Position numbers and translations under genes: made by a program | Assembly: GCA_025526935.1 (NCBI GenBank) | Contig: JAHLKD010000100.1 | Span: 124,001 to 188,000, forward strand | Reading direction: 5' to 3' | Origin: Cladochytrium replicatum | Lineage: Eukaryota; Chytridiomycota; Chytridiomycetes; Cladochytriales; Cladochytriaceae | DNA length: 64,000 nucleotides | Shown here: positions 44,625 to 57,206 of the stretch, one piece after another | Layout: each line of letters starts with the position of its first letter | How positions within the stretch are numbered: the first letter of the stretch is position 1 | The notes under the pieces: model-generated | Databases searched by the model: none | Seen by the model: the letters and a program-made list of their open reading frames with translations, nothing else | Told to the model about the DNA's origin: nothing

Positions 44625-46495
44625 ATGGCAACCAACACTTTTGTTTTGGACAACGGAGCATCGAATGTCAAGTGGGCGAGCTCAAGTACAGGATTTAAAT
44701 GGTATTCGAAAAATGTACAGCTTTATTTTCGAAATTCACAACAAGTCACCAGCAAACGCTTTCCAAATGGCATATTCAAGGCTAAAACAGTGAAACATCC
44801 CCTTGTCGGTGATCAGCTCCTCGACTGCACCGATTTTTCACAGCTATACATTCGCTCACCGTTTGAGAGGGTACGTATTTCACGTGTGATTCGATGCGGG
44901 CATGCTCAATCTCATGTTTCACTAGGGTATTCTCACAAACTGGGACATTCAGAAAATCGTCTGGGATCGACTCTTTTCTGAAGACTGCGCACAGGTGCGA
45001 AATCAATTCGTATGATCCATGACATCGAGCTCAGTGTGAAGACCAATCAGATAAACCCATCGGACACGGCTCTGATTATTACCGAACCTGTCATGAACCT
45101 TCCGAACGTCCGGCAAGCGTACGACGAAATCATATTCGAAGAGTACCAATTTCACTCTGCACTTCGTGCTACAGGTGCGATCTTTCAATTTGAAGCCTTG
45201 TAATCTGATGATTGACACAATTTTTTCAGCACCATTCCTCGCATCTCAAGGCGCACAGATTTCTGGAAACGGGCCTCTTCCAGCGGCAGTGATGGTGGTA
45301 GATACCGGGCACTCCTTCTCGCATGCGATTCCGTTCGTAATGGGGAAGGGAATATTGCGAGCCATTCGAAGGTAAAATAGGTTCTTAAAATTAAGACCAT
45401 AAATTTGTAACTATTATGCAATAGGGTGAATGTTGGTGGTAAGCTTCTCACAAATCAGATGAAGGAGGTAATCTCGTTCAGGTATGTGATGCGAGCGATG
45501 CTGAAAAATGTGTCCCTTATTAATTGTTAGGCACTATAACATGATGGAAGAAACGCACTTGGTGAATGAGATTAAAGAGAGATGTTGCATCGTGTCGAGT
45601 AGCTACGAGAAGGACTTGGCCCAATGCAAGTATGCAAATGTTAGACCATTCGGAAACATTATCTCTGATTCGAATAGGCGTGATGGTTCATTCAGTCCGT
45701 TCAGGCTAGAATATGTACTACCTGATTACAACACTACTTTCACTGGATCAATTCGGGTAAGTTTACATCGTGATATGGAATGATTGTCCAACTTGTCACC
45801 ATGATTTCATTTGATAGGCTGATCCAAACATTCCACGACAACCGGATGAGCAGGTGCGTGAGAGAATATACTCAATAATATGAGCGTTATTTAGAGCATT
45901 CTCAGGTTTTGGTCTTGGGCAATGAGCGGTTCGCGATACCAGAGATACTCTTCCGACCAAGTGACATTGGTTTGCATTAAGTTTCTCTGTTTGGAAGAGA
46001 AATTAAACTCATTTTCTTCAGGCATTGAACAAGGAGGGATTGCGGAGGCTATTGCGGACTCGATATCCCTGTGCCCAGACGGTAGGCTGCGCAAATCTGT
46101 CGCTTATTCAACTAAAACATCGCGAATACAAATATTAAGACGTTCAAGAAATCCTGTATGCGAACATCATTGTCGTGGGTGGGAACGCACTATTTCCGGG
46201 ATTCAAAGCACGCTTGTAAGTTTAACATAATTTTCTTTTTGTTCTGAACATAACCAATGCGATCCTCAGAGAATCAGAATTACGGAATCTTGCTCCAATT
46301 GAGTACGACATTAACATTACTATACCTCAAAAGTATGTCTTTGAATCCTGCCGGATGGAGACATGGCACTCATCCTTTTCCAGCCCAATCGACTTTGCGT
46401 GTGAGAGTGGCTCACGGTGGTGTGAGAGTGATAGCCATCTCAGCTTTATGACGTTGAGGGAAGATTATGATGAGTATGGATCTTCGAGGAGGTGA
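44625..46495 (+). CDS. ARP6: Actin-related protein 6
   Basis: Several exons, from ATG 44625 to TGA 46493-46495. The first two are 44625-44870 and 44926-44994. Actin-fold landmarks in order: [10 protein letters not shown] (phosphate loop 1), [65 protein letters not shown] (phosphate loop 2), [34 protein letters not shown] and [11 protein letters not shown]. The combination ITEP...EEYQF...NVGGKLLTN is characteristic of Arp6, a subunit of the SWR1/SRCAP complex that deposits histone H2A.Z in the nucleus. Introns are about 50 bases. The third splice acceptor is uncertain because two AG choices keep frame. Confidence 0.9.
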
Positions 46496-46874
46496 TTACT
46501 TACAAACAACAGGCGAGTCAGTGAGTGTCCTTATTCCGGGATAACACCATGTCAAGAGAATTGAACAGACAACCCCCAAATATATAGACGGTGAATACGC
46601 CGATCGTCGTGTATGGATATCATCATGAAATTTATCAATCCTGGCTGTGCACCCAACTCTAATTTTTTTCATTTTTTATTTCCAAAGAGAGACACACACA
46701 TAAATCCACATTCAAATTTTGCTACTGAGAGCGCCATTTTTTGACACCTTCCTTTCAGGATCGATCGATAGTCCGTCTTAAATCCACAAAACGAGACTGG
46801 AGGAACCACAACTTATCTCAGTTCTGGATAAAAGACCACGTTTTCTCTCTCTCCGCCCACATTGCATTGAGATC

Positions 46875-49800
46875 ATGGCCTCACCGAAGCTTGATATGTC
46901 TGTTCCGAACTCTCCACAGCAAGCAGTCGCGAGTTCTTCTTCAGTCGCGACTCCTCCACAAAGCCCTGCTCCGCTGTCTGCGACTAGTCCGGATGCACTG
47001 ATCAACCCGAAAGTTTTCCGCAGTTCGCTGGTGCGGCATTCTTCCCAGTCGTCGACTGATACAGCCGCGAATGATATCAACCCGTCGCCCACTCGCCGAT
47101 CGCGCCTGCGTGATCGTCTCCGATCTGCTCATAGCGAAGACTTCTACCCTGGGGAGGCGCTGATCGTTGGTTCGCAACCCTCTTCATCTTCGACCCTTTC
47201 TCAGGGATATGGTCGCGAACAATCTATGGAACATACCGTGAGATCTCCCGATCGCGCGCAGTTTCTGAGCGGGTTAGATTCTAATGAGGAGGTATAATCG
47301 TTTCAAATCATGGCTGATGTCAACTGATGGTTCCCAAACTTTTCATACAGGAAATCGATGAGGAGGAGAACTTTAACGCCGTCCAACTTATGGTCGACCT
47401 CATGTACACTCAATGCGAGCAAGCTGGTTTGTGGAACCGGAAGGACCCGTTTGATTTCTGTGTTGTTGCTCTGAGACACACCCACATTGATGAAAATGGC
47501 GACCCAAAGATTGGATTTGTTATCCATCCCGCTGAAGCCTCCGAATTTAGTACAATCATGAGCAAATTCCCAGTTCAGGTTTGATATGTGGAATGATGAC
47601 GCAGCCATATTCACTCACCAGCCAATCAGGTCGCTATCATCTTCAGTAGTCGGACAATTCGACTGTGCATTACTCATACATCGTCGGATGTCTCCCACAT
47701 CCAGCTGAAAGACGGAAACCTCTTGCAAATCCTCGAGAACCTCGACTACCTCCCTCGAGCTCGCAAGCACCAATGGGCGGCACTGATCAGATCGGAAAAG
47801 GCTCTTGTGGTGTGGTCGGAGCAAGCGGAGGATGCCATCGGCATTGCCGAGAAAATGGAAGAGCAGCTCCTTGTATTCGCACGAAGCACAGAGATGAAGC
47901 TCGGGCTTGGTGGGATCGACGACGGAGTTGGAGGTGTGATCGGTAAAGCGACAGACGAAGACGTGGAAGTCGGCTCCGTTACCGGGACCAGCCGACGGCG
48001 ATACAACTTCTGGGCTGCTATCATCACCGCGCTCAGTTGTGGCACGGCCTTGATCCTCTTTTCAACGGGAATCCGTAAGTCAAATTCGCCATCAGTACGC
48101 ATTTTAACCTGATTGGACCTTTCTAGGCGACATTTTGGTCGACTCTTTCGTTGACGGTGATTGGAGGCGAATGGCCTGGATAGCGCTTCTTCCGATCCAG
48201 TTCCTGTTCACGATCTTTGTCCCGACCGCTGCCATCTCGTCCATTTTCCAGATGGTCGGACCCATTTCCCAGCTTTCGAGCAATAGCGTCTACTACACCG
48301 GAAAACCGCCCAAGCGACTCAACACCCCGATTCTTCCTCATGTCACAATCCAAATCGCCGTGTACACCGAATCGCTTGCTTCTGTCATCCATCCGACGAT
48401 CCAGTCTGTCAAACAAGCAATCACGACGTATGAGCGACAAGGAGGCACTGCAAGCATTTACATCAACGACGACGGAATGCAGGTGATCAGCGAGCAAGAA
48501 GCGCAGCGCCGCAGGGACTACTACCATCTCCACTCAATCGGTTGGTGCTCGAGACCAAAGCACGGAAAGGACGGATTCATTCGCAAAGGTCGTTTCAAGA
48601 AAGCATCTAATCTTAACTTCTGTCTGAAAATATCCAAGAAAGTCGAAGACCTTATTGCGAACGGAGTTGATTACCAAGAAGCATTGAACAGGGTTGTCTC
48701 TGAAGACGGTTGTGCTTGGGCCGGTGGAAACATTCTGATTGGTGACTTTATCCTACAACTGGATGCCGACACGCGCGTACCGGAAGATTGTCTCCTGGAT
48801 GCCGTTTCCGAGATGGTCGATTGCCCGGAAGTTGCTATCCTCCAGTTTACCGCCGGTGTCATGTACGTTGTTCGCAACTACTGGGAAAACGGAATCGGCC
48901 ACTTCACGGACATCGTGTACGCGAGTATCCGTTTCATTTCCGCCTCTGGAGAGACAGCTCCGTTTGTTGGGTAAGTGGTTTCGCAGATATGGAATTCTGC
49001 TTTTTTTTCTGAATTCCACTCGTAGGCATAATGCGATGCTTCGGTGGACTGCTATGCAAGAAGTTGCGTTTGAGGAAGACGGTGTGATGAAGTACTGGTC
49101 GGAATCACACGTTTCCGAAGACTTTGACATGTCGCTTCGTCTGCAAATCAGAGGATACATCGTACGATATGCCGCGTACACCGGCGGAGGCTTCCAAGAA
49201 GGAGTTTCGTTGACCGTGTATGATGAACTAAAGCGCTGGCAGAAATATGCCTACGGTTGCTCGTAAGTTGAGCTTGGTCTTTCGATGAGTCTTTGCTTAG
49301 TGTCTTTTTTTTCCAGTGAGCTGGTGTTCAATCCTCTTCGCCAATGGCTATTCAAAGGTCCAATCACACCGCTGTTTGTCAAGTTTTTGACTTCCAACAT
49401 GAACCTGTCATCAAAGATTAACATAGTCGGATACATCGGATCATACTGTAAGTGCCTGGTGATGATTCGTGCTGATGACTAACAACAAAAACTAGACGCA
49501 ATCGGTGCATCTTGGCCGCTCACTATTCTCAACTACGTCCTGGCCGGCTACTGGAACGATACCCTCGATAAATACTACCTTCGATCTTACAACGTCGTCT
49601 TCACCTCCATCTGCGTTTTCACCATCCTCAGCACGATCTGCTTCACCATATTTAACTACAGATTAAACGAGGCAACCCTGGTCGGCGGTTTCTGGACCAA
49701 TCTCAAGTGGACCGTTTTCTTCGGCATCTTTTTCTCCGGACTCTCATTCCACGTCTCGCTCGCACTGCTGGCGCATATGGTCGGGTACAACATGACCTGG

Positions 49801-50049
49801 GGAGCGACAGCAAAGGAAGTCGAGAACTCGAGTTTCTTTAAAGAGATACCCAAGATCGCGTGGGGTTACAAGTGGATGTACATGATCTTTATACCGTTGA
49901 CGGTTGCGCTCCCTGTACTTGCAATTGTACCCCCTGTCGAGTGGCGAATTACAGAGTTGACTGTGGTGCTGCCTTGTGCGCTGTTGTACGGCGGACACAT
50001 TCTCTTGCCGATCGCTTTGAACCCGTACTTGATGTTCTTTTCGTTCTGA
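46875..50049 (+). CDS. Processive family 2 glycosyltransferase (polysaccharide synthase-like)
   Basis: Seven exons (46875-47291, 47351-47578, 47630-48074, 48127-48970, 49026-49262, 49317-49447, 49496-50049) keep frame throughout, giving 951 residues. Residues 1-335 are cytosolic and Ser/Pro-rich, then a globular part. Two membrane segments lie at about 340-362 and 379-407. The GT-A core has DDG (478-480), DAD (576-578), FVGHNAMLRW, SEDFD (675-679) and ELKRW (712-716), the site of the QxxRW signature with Glu for Gln. Several C-terminal membrane helices follow. The architecture is that of cellulose/hyaluronan/chitin-synthase-like enzymes that polymerise a UDP-sugar and extrude the chain. It is not a canonical fungal chitin synthase; the product is unknown. 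It probably acts at the plasma membrane or Golgi. Confidence 0.85.
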
Positions 50050-51484
50050 TTTACGATCGGCTGTCATCCACTCTGGTGTCAAAACGTTCTCTTCCTCATT
50101 CACATCTTTTAAGTGTATCTTAGCATTGCTTGCGATGTCTGTGATACTGGTTCTTTTTCGTTTCTCCGGGCATACCATTTCTTCTCCCCTACCACCTCGT
50201 TCATACTTCTCTGCGATGACCTTTGCTTTATGTCCAGCACATAAATATATTTCGAAAATTAATGCGGTGTGCATCTAACATCTCGCCAACCAGTTTTGTC
50301 GATCGCACTCAACGCTGGGAGCGATATACAGCTCTAGAGCAAGAAGAACATTGCTGAGTTCAAAATCAACCTCTGAGTCTCGAACAAAAAAAACTTTCTC
50401 CGATAAATATAGACAGTCTTATAAACAAAGGAAGTAACAGGCAATGTGCAAGATCTGAGCGGATAATATATAATTATATGGGAAATGAAGAAAGCTGAAA
50501 TGAAACGAGGAGTTCTGGTGGGAAACACATTGTTTCCAAAAATCATTCTGTCACAAAATGAATGTCAAGCGGGCATTATGACCGAGTTGTCGATAACCGT
50601 GTTTGCAGAACACCTTAATGGCTGCCGGAGAAGCCTGGGGGAGGTAATACGGCAAAAGAATGATTTGCTTTCACACATTCACGAGACGTTTGAACAAGTA
50701 TCCGGCGAAACCGATCGTAAACTGTCCGAAAATTGGCACACAACAGAAAGACTCCAGCAATCCAGAGGTGCTTGGGTTGATATAAATAGGGAAAGCAGTA
50801 AATGTTTCGATGGAAGTCGCAGGAGTGGACCTTGTCCCGACAGATTTGACGACGGAGTTCAAATCAGGTAGGATTTGCAAGTAGAAGGTGAATGAGCGAT
50901 TTGTTTTACCGCGCAATGGAGGGTTCCAACGGATCTCTGACTTGAAACTGTTCGTTTTTGGTGTCGCTGATCCTGAAGTCCGTCGAAACACATTCCGACG
51001 CCGCTGCGCCGAGTGCCGACCGACCTGAGAATTGGCGTGGGCGTGGTCGAATGCGTGCCGACAGACCAAAGAATTGGCGTGGGGTTGGGCGAACGCGTTC
51101 CAATAGGTTTGCCAAGAATGATAGTATTGGGGATTCCGTTGTCTGCTTTCGAGCCGCACTTATCACTTTCGGATGTAGGCTGTAGAGAAGCGGCTTCGCA
51201 TATAAGCGGTATCTCTGTGGATGACGGACTCTTAAAGATAAACGCTGATTCGCCCAGGAGCGGTGTCATGTTCCATTTTGGCAAGTATGGGGAAACCATC
51301 GGGGCAGTCTACCAAGAACCAGTTACTCATACCGCTCTTCGTCTTGCCTTTGATACATACCTTAATCACTGACATGAACGCTTCAGTCGATTTCGGACGT
51401 TCACTCATTCTTTTTGTGCAGCCAAAAGTCTACAAATTGAAATGAGTACTTTGGTCAAGGAAGCTCACATCGGACTGGACTAAC
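50050..51484. other. Gene-poor stretch with short GC-rich repeats
   Basis: No gene recognised. A 128-codon frame at 50485-50871 has no family resemblance. Between about 51010 and 51115 a unit around GAATTGGCGTGGG...CGAA.GCGT is repeated at least twice in direct orientation. This may be the remnant of a mobile element. Confidence 0.4.
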
Positions 51485-52445
51485 TCCGAGAACGTTGACT
51501 CATGGTCGCCGTTGGCGCATCGAGATTCAGTCTACGCTGGTTGGATTGACCGCTTGAATCCACGTTGGGAAAAGTGAAAGGTGGCGAAACAGCTGCACAA
51601 GAGTTGGACAGGCAGCTGGAATTCACCGGACCCATAATCGCACCCGGTGCAGCATCTAGTAGCACTCATCGCTGTAAGTGATTCAGAAGGCAGGGGAGGG
51701 GTGAGCTGACGCGTAACAGATGTTTTGCACCCAGAACGTTCTTTAGCTGCAGTCCGAGGAGTTCTCAGGACGCTCTCTCCAGTTGTCCAGCGTCGGGAGA
51801 TGCCGAACTCAGTGGTACGGTGCCCACGAGAGGATCTGTAGCGCCGCAGGGCATTCCTGAGAGATCTGAATCCAACGCTGATGACTCTTGGGCAACGTTG
51901 TGGGTGTCACTCGCCCTGGGTGGTGACGGTGGGTCGAGACTGGGTTGTCCCATGGATATCAGAGTGATCGTGCCACTGCACATTGCCATTTGCAACGGAA
52001 CTTGGATGTCATCAGTTTTAGCACAGGTCAGCACGATACTGGCTCCTACTCACCAATCTCAAAAAGCAACGCGTTGCGGCCCAGGCGGTGAAGGATCCTG
52101 ATATCAATGGGTTTGGTATCGCTCCGAAAGATCCTGGATGTCACGGGGGGCTTTGAGACCAATGAAATTCACTCTAAACAGGTACCCTGATCGATTTTCT
52201 TGCACGGATCATTCCGGATATGGTGTTTGGGGGATCTGGTGTGTCGCGTCTTGTCCATTTTTGGTAAGAAGCCACTGTGCCATGTCCCACCCACAGCAAT
52301 CTGCCTCGCATCACACCATTTATAAGGCGGGATTTCCAACTACAAACAAGAAGGTCCGAGGTAGCCCGGTTACCGAATCAACTGATTAACTTACCAGGCT
52401 GCAGCACACTTGACCTTCAATTCTTTTTTCAATTCACATATGTCC
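51485..52445 (+). repeat. R1 repeat copy 2 (partial)
   Basis: The first part (51490-51720) matches 42590-42800 in reverse complement (GTTGACTCATGG..., then GATTGACCG.TTG.ATCCAC) with an internal deletion of about 90 bases. The second part (52020-52440) matches 41740-42480 in reverse complement, including the ATCAATGGGTTTGGTAT and CCACCCACAGCAAT blocks. It is diverged, so an older copy. Confidence 0.75.
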
Positions 52446-53215
52446 ACATGATTTCTATTTTTGCTCCCACCAGTTTCGCTGAGCGACTGAAAGGGGATCC
52501 GGGCGGACTTCGGCCCATCCCGAACCCCTGATCCTCCCCTCCGCCAGCGTCTCTACCCCAACACCAACCGGCTGCTCGTCACGCACAACTTTTCGTACAC
52601 CACGTTCTCGCCGATCGTGAGCGAGAGCGGCAAACGCGAAGCAGAGGAAGAAGAAGACGCGGGGAAAACTCGTTGTCGCTTTCTCCAACGAGGATGGTGG
52701 AGCGCGCGGAGAAGGGGACTTATGGTAGGAGAGGGTGCGTAGCCCGGGGCAGTGGAAGTTGGTGGACCAAGTGTGTATGTGCTCGAGTATGGGAATGGCC
52801 GACGAGACAAGTTTTGTTATGAGAAATTCCCCAAAAGCGAGGGTATTATTCCATTCCAGTTTTTCTTTCTTGCTCCTCTTCCTTTTGTTTGCGGTTTTCC
52901 TTCTTAGATTCGGAAGCAGCAAAGTTCGTGCGGTGGTGTTAGCTCTCTGATTTGGAAGCACTTTGGTTTTACTTAATTTCTTTTGTGAACCGTCCATGCT
53001 TTCTTATCTTTTTCTCTGGTGCGGTTTCTTGAATTGGCACACATTTCAATAGTCTCGGTTTAGATATAAAAGATATCCATTTTCAATTTCTAATATTTTA
53101 TTTTGCATTTTATTTGAATTCTCTGGTCTTCCTTTTTCCAAGAAATCTTCGTCCTGCTAAATTCCAGAATCCATCCTCTAAAATCCACTTTTTTAACGTT
53201 CCCGTGCGTGTGCAC
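52446..53215. other. Intergenic stretch, possible gene fragment
   Basis: The plus strand near 52540-52680 is GC-rich with coding-like composition (frame with LYPNTNRLLVTHNF). It opens abruptly after the R1 copy and has no start, so it may be a gene fragment. No family recognised. The last 200 bases are AT-rich and probably the promoter of the next gene. Confidence 0.35.
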
Positions 53216-54358
53216 ATGCTGCTCCGTTTCCCCTTGAATTCCCATCTCAGGATGCGATTCGGCCGTCTGGGGACGTGGATGCTGTTCTTCACCGTCTTGT
53301 GCTCAGAGGCAAAGCAGGTCCACAGCCAGTTCAGGTCCACCGTATCCACTGCAGACCTGCCCAAATTCACCGCTCTGGGCGACCCGAACAACCTCACCAT
53401 CAAAGGCCCGTTCCTCAGCAACCTCCTCGTCGTCCGCGATGCCGGCTCACCCGGCAACATCAAAGTCCAGGAATTCATCAAATCCACACTCAAAAATCTC
53501 GGCTGGGCGATCGAGGATGACCGTTTCAACGCCACGACACCATATGGCACCAAACCCTTCAACAACATCATCGCAACAAAGAACCCCAACGCGATGCGCA
53601 AACTCGTCCTCGCGGCGCACTTTGACTCCAAGTATTTCGCCAACGACGTGTTCCTAGGCGCATGCGATTCGGCCGCGCCGATCGCGATGATCCTCGACGT
53701 CGCTCATGCTTTGAACGATCTCATGACCGCCGCGCAGAAACGCATCACGGCGCCATCGAGCTCTGTGTCGTTGCAACTCGTTTTTTTCGACGGCGAGGAA
53801 GCGTTTGTGACGTGGACGAACAGCGACTCATTGTACGGGTCCCGGCATCTGGCGGAGAAGTGGGAGGCGACGTACGTTGAGCCTGTACCGGTCGCAAACG
53901 GGGTAGGAAGACAAGGCGCGACGTCAAACGCGGTCAGTGTGTTGTCGACGATCGACTTGTTTGTGCTTTTGGACCTCTTGGGCACTGCGGATGGGAGGAG
54001 GATCCCGAATACGATGGCGGGGACGTCGTGGGCTTGGGACAGGCTCGTTGATATCCAGTCGCGACTTGGTAAGGCGGGGTTGCTCTCGAATGATGTGAGC
54101 GCGTCGGTTGCGAAGGGGAGCAGTGATTTGGTGTACTTTATGCCGGGGTACGCGGCCTACGCCGGAGGAGTGCAGGACGATCATCTGCCGTTTATGCAGA
54201 GGGGTGTTCCGATCGTGCATGTTATTCCACAGCCGTTCCCGTCGGTGTGGCATGAACCCAGTGATGGGCCGGATGCGTTGAGCGAGCCTGCGATCAGGGA
54301 CCTTGCCCTGATTTTCAGAATTTTTGTGGCAGAGTATCTTGGACTGACTGCTTCATGA
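53216..54358 (+). CDS. QPCT: Secreted glutaminyl-peptide cyclotransferase
   Basis: An intron-less frame of about 380 residues. The ATG at 53216 is the first in frame; the ATG at 53252 would also give a good signal peptide (MRFGRLGTWMLFFTVLCSEA). It belongs to the M28 metallopeptidase fold. The single-zinc site of glutaminyl cyclases is present: Asp in GACDSAAP, Glu in FFDGEEAF and His in SVWHEPSD. The family-specific blocks LAAHFDSKYF, DSLYGSRHLAEKW and DDHLPFMQRGVPIVHVI are also seen. The enzyme converts N-terminal Gln of peptides to pyroglutamate in the secretory pathway or outside the cell. Codon use is rather GC-rich. Confidence 0.9.
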   Translation: MLLRFPLNSHLRMRFGRLGTWMLFFTVLCSEAKQVHSQFRSTVSTADLPKFTALGDPNNLTIKGPFLSNLLVVRDAGSPGNIKVQEFIKSTLKNLGWAIEDDRFNATTPYGTKPFNNIIATKNPNAMRKLVLAAHFDSKYFANDVFLGACDSAAPIAMILDVAHALNDLMTAAQKRITAPSSSVSLQLVFFDGEEAFVTWTNSDSLYGSRHLAEKWEATYVEPVPVANGVGRQGATSNAVSVLSTIDLFVLLDLLGTADGRRIPNTMAGTSWAWDRLVDIQSRLGKAGLLSNDVSASVAKGSSDLVYFMPGYAAYAGGVQDDHLPFMQRGVPIVHVIPQPFPSVWHEPSDGPDALSEPAIRDLALIFRIFVAEYLGLTAS

Positions 54359-54481
54359 TGTATCGTTCTTGAACTTTTTTGCAACATGAAATTGGAAATA
54401 AAAAAGAACGAACTGTTATTTTTTAACGTGTCAATTGGACAAGACAAGCCATTTCTACGACTTTCTGAAGTAGCAAAAGAA

Positions 54482-55787
54482 ATGTCTGACGAAGACGACT
54501 GGGGTAAGCAATGGTAGCGAGAAACAAATGCATGGTTGTGCTAGATAAACACCACTGAAACCACAAACTCTTGCCTCGAATTTTAAAATATAGACGCACC
54601 GCCAACTATTGTGCCAAAGATTCCCGTTGCTGCCTTGGTTCCTGGCTTGGCCGCATCACAATGGGACGATGAGGACGTGGACGACAAGCAAGTGAAGGTG
54701 GGGGTTGAAACCAGATCGCTAAGTGCAACTCGTCGAGTGGAGGCTAGCCATCATTGACTGCGGCAGCTACGATAGTCGGTCCATGGAAAACTTATAGGTG
54801 TATGTTTCTGTATAGGAATCTTGGGACGACGACGACGAGGACGAGAATCCAAAAATTCCAGCTAAAGCATCTTCGCCCGCGCCGCCGAAAAAGAAAAAGA
54901 CTCTGCAGCAAAAGCTTCAGGAGAAGAAGGAGGAGGAGGAGAGGAAAAGGAGAGAAGCGGCAGAGGTAGAAAAATCGGTGAAGAAAAGGCTTTTTGAAGC
55001 TGACAGTCAAGTGCCCAGAAAGCGGCTGCAGAGGATAACGAAACGTCGGAGGAGAGGAAGAGGCGATTGTTGGAGAGACAGGTTGAATCCGACATGGCTA
55101 ATGCTGTCGATTTGTTCGCTGGTGGAGGTTGGTTGCAAAATTTTGGAAATCAGATGGCATGTGCATTTAGCCCGGTTTTGATGATGCAGCTCCAGAAGCC
55201 CCAGCTGCATCATCCTCGATCCTCGACACACTGAAACCATCCACAAAAGAAGAATTCGACCAATACGTGAAAGCCGTTGCCGAAAACGTCCAGCCTTTCG
55301 AGGTACTCAATTTCGCAATCTAACCAATTTTTTGATTGTCTCACTCTTTTCGAATTCAGAAAAGCGGTCTGTTTTCCTACTTTGTCGAGTCACTCGCAAG
55401 AGAACTTTCGATCTCTCTGAATGTGGATGACACAAAGCGAATTGCAGCCACTCTCACTGCAGTCGCCAACGAGAAGCAAAAGGCACTGAAAGAGGCTCCT
55501 GGGAGGAAGAAGAAGGGCGGTGTTGTTGCAAAGAAGGCAATGTTGAAAGGGTCAACAGGAAGAGACACGACCAACTATGGAGACGGTGAGTTTTCGTGAT
55601 GGCTCTGGTATCCATGATTGGCTGATCTGCATTCGGTTTATAAGACGAACTGTATGATGATTTTGAAGGTATTTTGATCAGTACTTATGATAGTAGAGCG
55701 GACATTGACATGTATACGTCGCAGATTTCATGTAAGGGTCGGCTCACTACGGTTAAAATAGTGGACACTCAAGTTGTGACGAAATAA
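54482..55787 (+). CDS. HCR1: Translation initiation factor eIF3 subunit j (Hcr1)
   Basis: ATG at 54482; the first exon is only 22 bases (MSDEDDW), joined in frame to DAPPTIVPKIPVAALVP. Further exons encode an acidic stretch (ESWDDDDEDENPKIP), a Lys/Glu-rich helix (LQQKLQEKKEEEERKRREAA), ANAVDLFAG, the conserved core (SILDTLKPSTKEEFDQYVKA, then SYFVESLARELSISL) and the last coding part RDTTNYGD joined to ELYDDFEG. The protein helps eIF3 bind the 40S ribosome and acts in start-site selection and recycling. The reading frame runs about 35 codons past the usual YDDF-type end, into sequence that is part of the inverted repeat, to TAA 55785-55787. Confidence 0.88.
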
Positions 55788-57206
55788 AGCTAAAGAGAAC
55801 AGAGATTGGAGAGATCGAGTTTTCCCTTCATTGACAAGTCAGTGTGCCCATAATCGACTGATTGTCGCTCACTCTAAATGAAACTCCTCGCACTATATTT
55901 ATCACATGTAACAGACTCTTCCTGCCACAGCTCCGTGTTGCGCCTTTAAACTTCAAACCAAGCCCGTTTCATGAACTTTGGGTAAATCAAACCAAGAGAA
56001 TCGCACTTCAGTCATTCTTTATTTGGGGATCCAAGTAGCAAAATAGTTTTGGGACGCTTTCTTAAGTTGGTTATTGAAAATTCAGCAGGAGTCAACGTCA
56101 GTAATGGTGATCTGGGCTCGACTATGCTTGTCTTGGCATCTGCAAACTAGACGACACAGAAACCAACACTCGCAAAGCATTTGCTTGGAAGAGATTCAGA
56201 GAAACAACAAATTTTTGAAAATTAGATCGAATCTGTTTCACGTGACTGTGATCTGGTCCCGCTGAGATTCCGATGTGATCTCTTGGCTCTTTTGACTCTC
56301 CAACTTTCGATCACTTGCTTGGGGCAAGAGCAGCAGCAAGTCGGTGACTTGGCGGAAGCAAGTCGGTGACTTTCCCTCTCTGGGGAATATAAATGGACCC
56401 TGGATCCCTCGCAAACCTCATCCATTTCTCTTTCGAAAATGTCGTATTCCATCTGGCTGTTGCCCCCGTGAATGTCCTGCTTGTAAATGTCCTGGGTGGG
56501 GATAGCATAACCTGAGCAGCACATGTCTACGCTGCACTTCGTCCAACGGAAAATGGCGGACCCACCAGAGTCAGTACCGGGATTGCCGATTGCTCTTCGC
56601 TAAGAGAAATGTTGCGTCTCCTTGGGAGGTACCCTGCCTGGATCTGATTCCATTTCTCGAGGTTGGGAGCGTCAAGCTCTCGCTGCTGGTTTCTGGTCCA
56701 TTTTTCCTGCGGAAGTCCGTCGCGCGCTTCAGTGCGACTGAGCAGGCAGATAGGTACCTCACATGGAATCTGTGACATTGTGGGCACACCATGCCATGAT
56801 GGAATCACATTTTGGAAAAATGTGTCACGAACCTGCTGAAGGAGAAGCCTTGTGATGAGGTTCTATTTCTCGCATATAAGATCCAAATATAATCACATGG
56901 TTCATCGAACAACAATATTCCACATATCCGTTGACTCATGGTAACCGTTGGCGCATCGAGGTTCAGTCCTCCAGTGAAAATAAGTCAATACAAATTTCGC
57001 AAAAGGCAAACTTGTAAGCCCAATGTGAGTATCGTGGGAAGGGTCTACGCTGTTTGGATTGACCGGTTGGATCCACATTGGGAAAAGCGAAAGGTGGCAA
57101 AACAGCTGCACAAGCGTTGGCAGCTGGAATTCATGGGACCGATAATCGCACTCTGGGCAGTATCTAGTACACCAATCGCTGTTAGTGATTCAGATTACTT
57201 TGACAT
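55543..57206 (-). repeat. R1 repeat copy 3, inverted relative to 42537-44209
   Basis: Nearly base-for-base reverse complement of 42537-44209, about 1.66 kb. It includes the eIF3j 3' end, the CAAGTCACCGACTTG tandem and the WIDRLDPHWEKRKVAKQL frame. It lacks the direct repeat at 41459-41706. Similarity is much higher than to copy 2, so the duplication is recent. Confidence 0.88.

Noticed and set aside
53114-53215. Upstream extension of the glutaminyl cyclotransferase frame
   Set aside because: It starts with TTG, not ATG, and would bury the signal peptide. The first ATG is at 53216.
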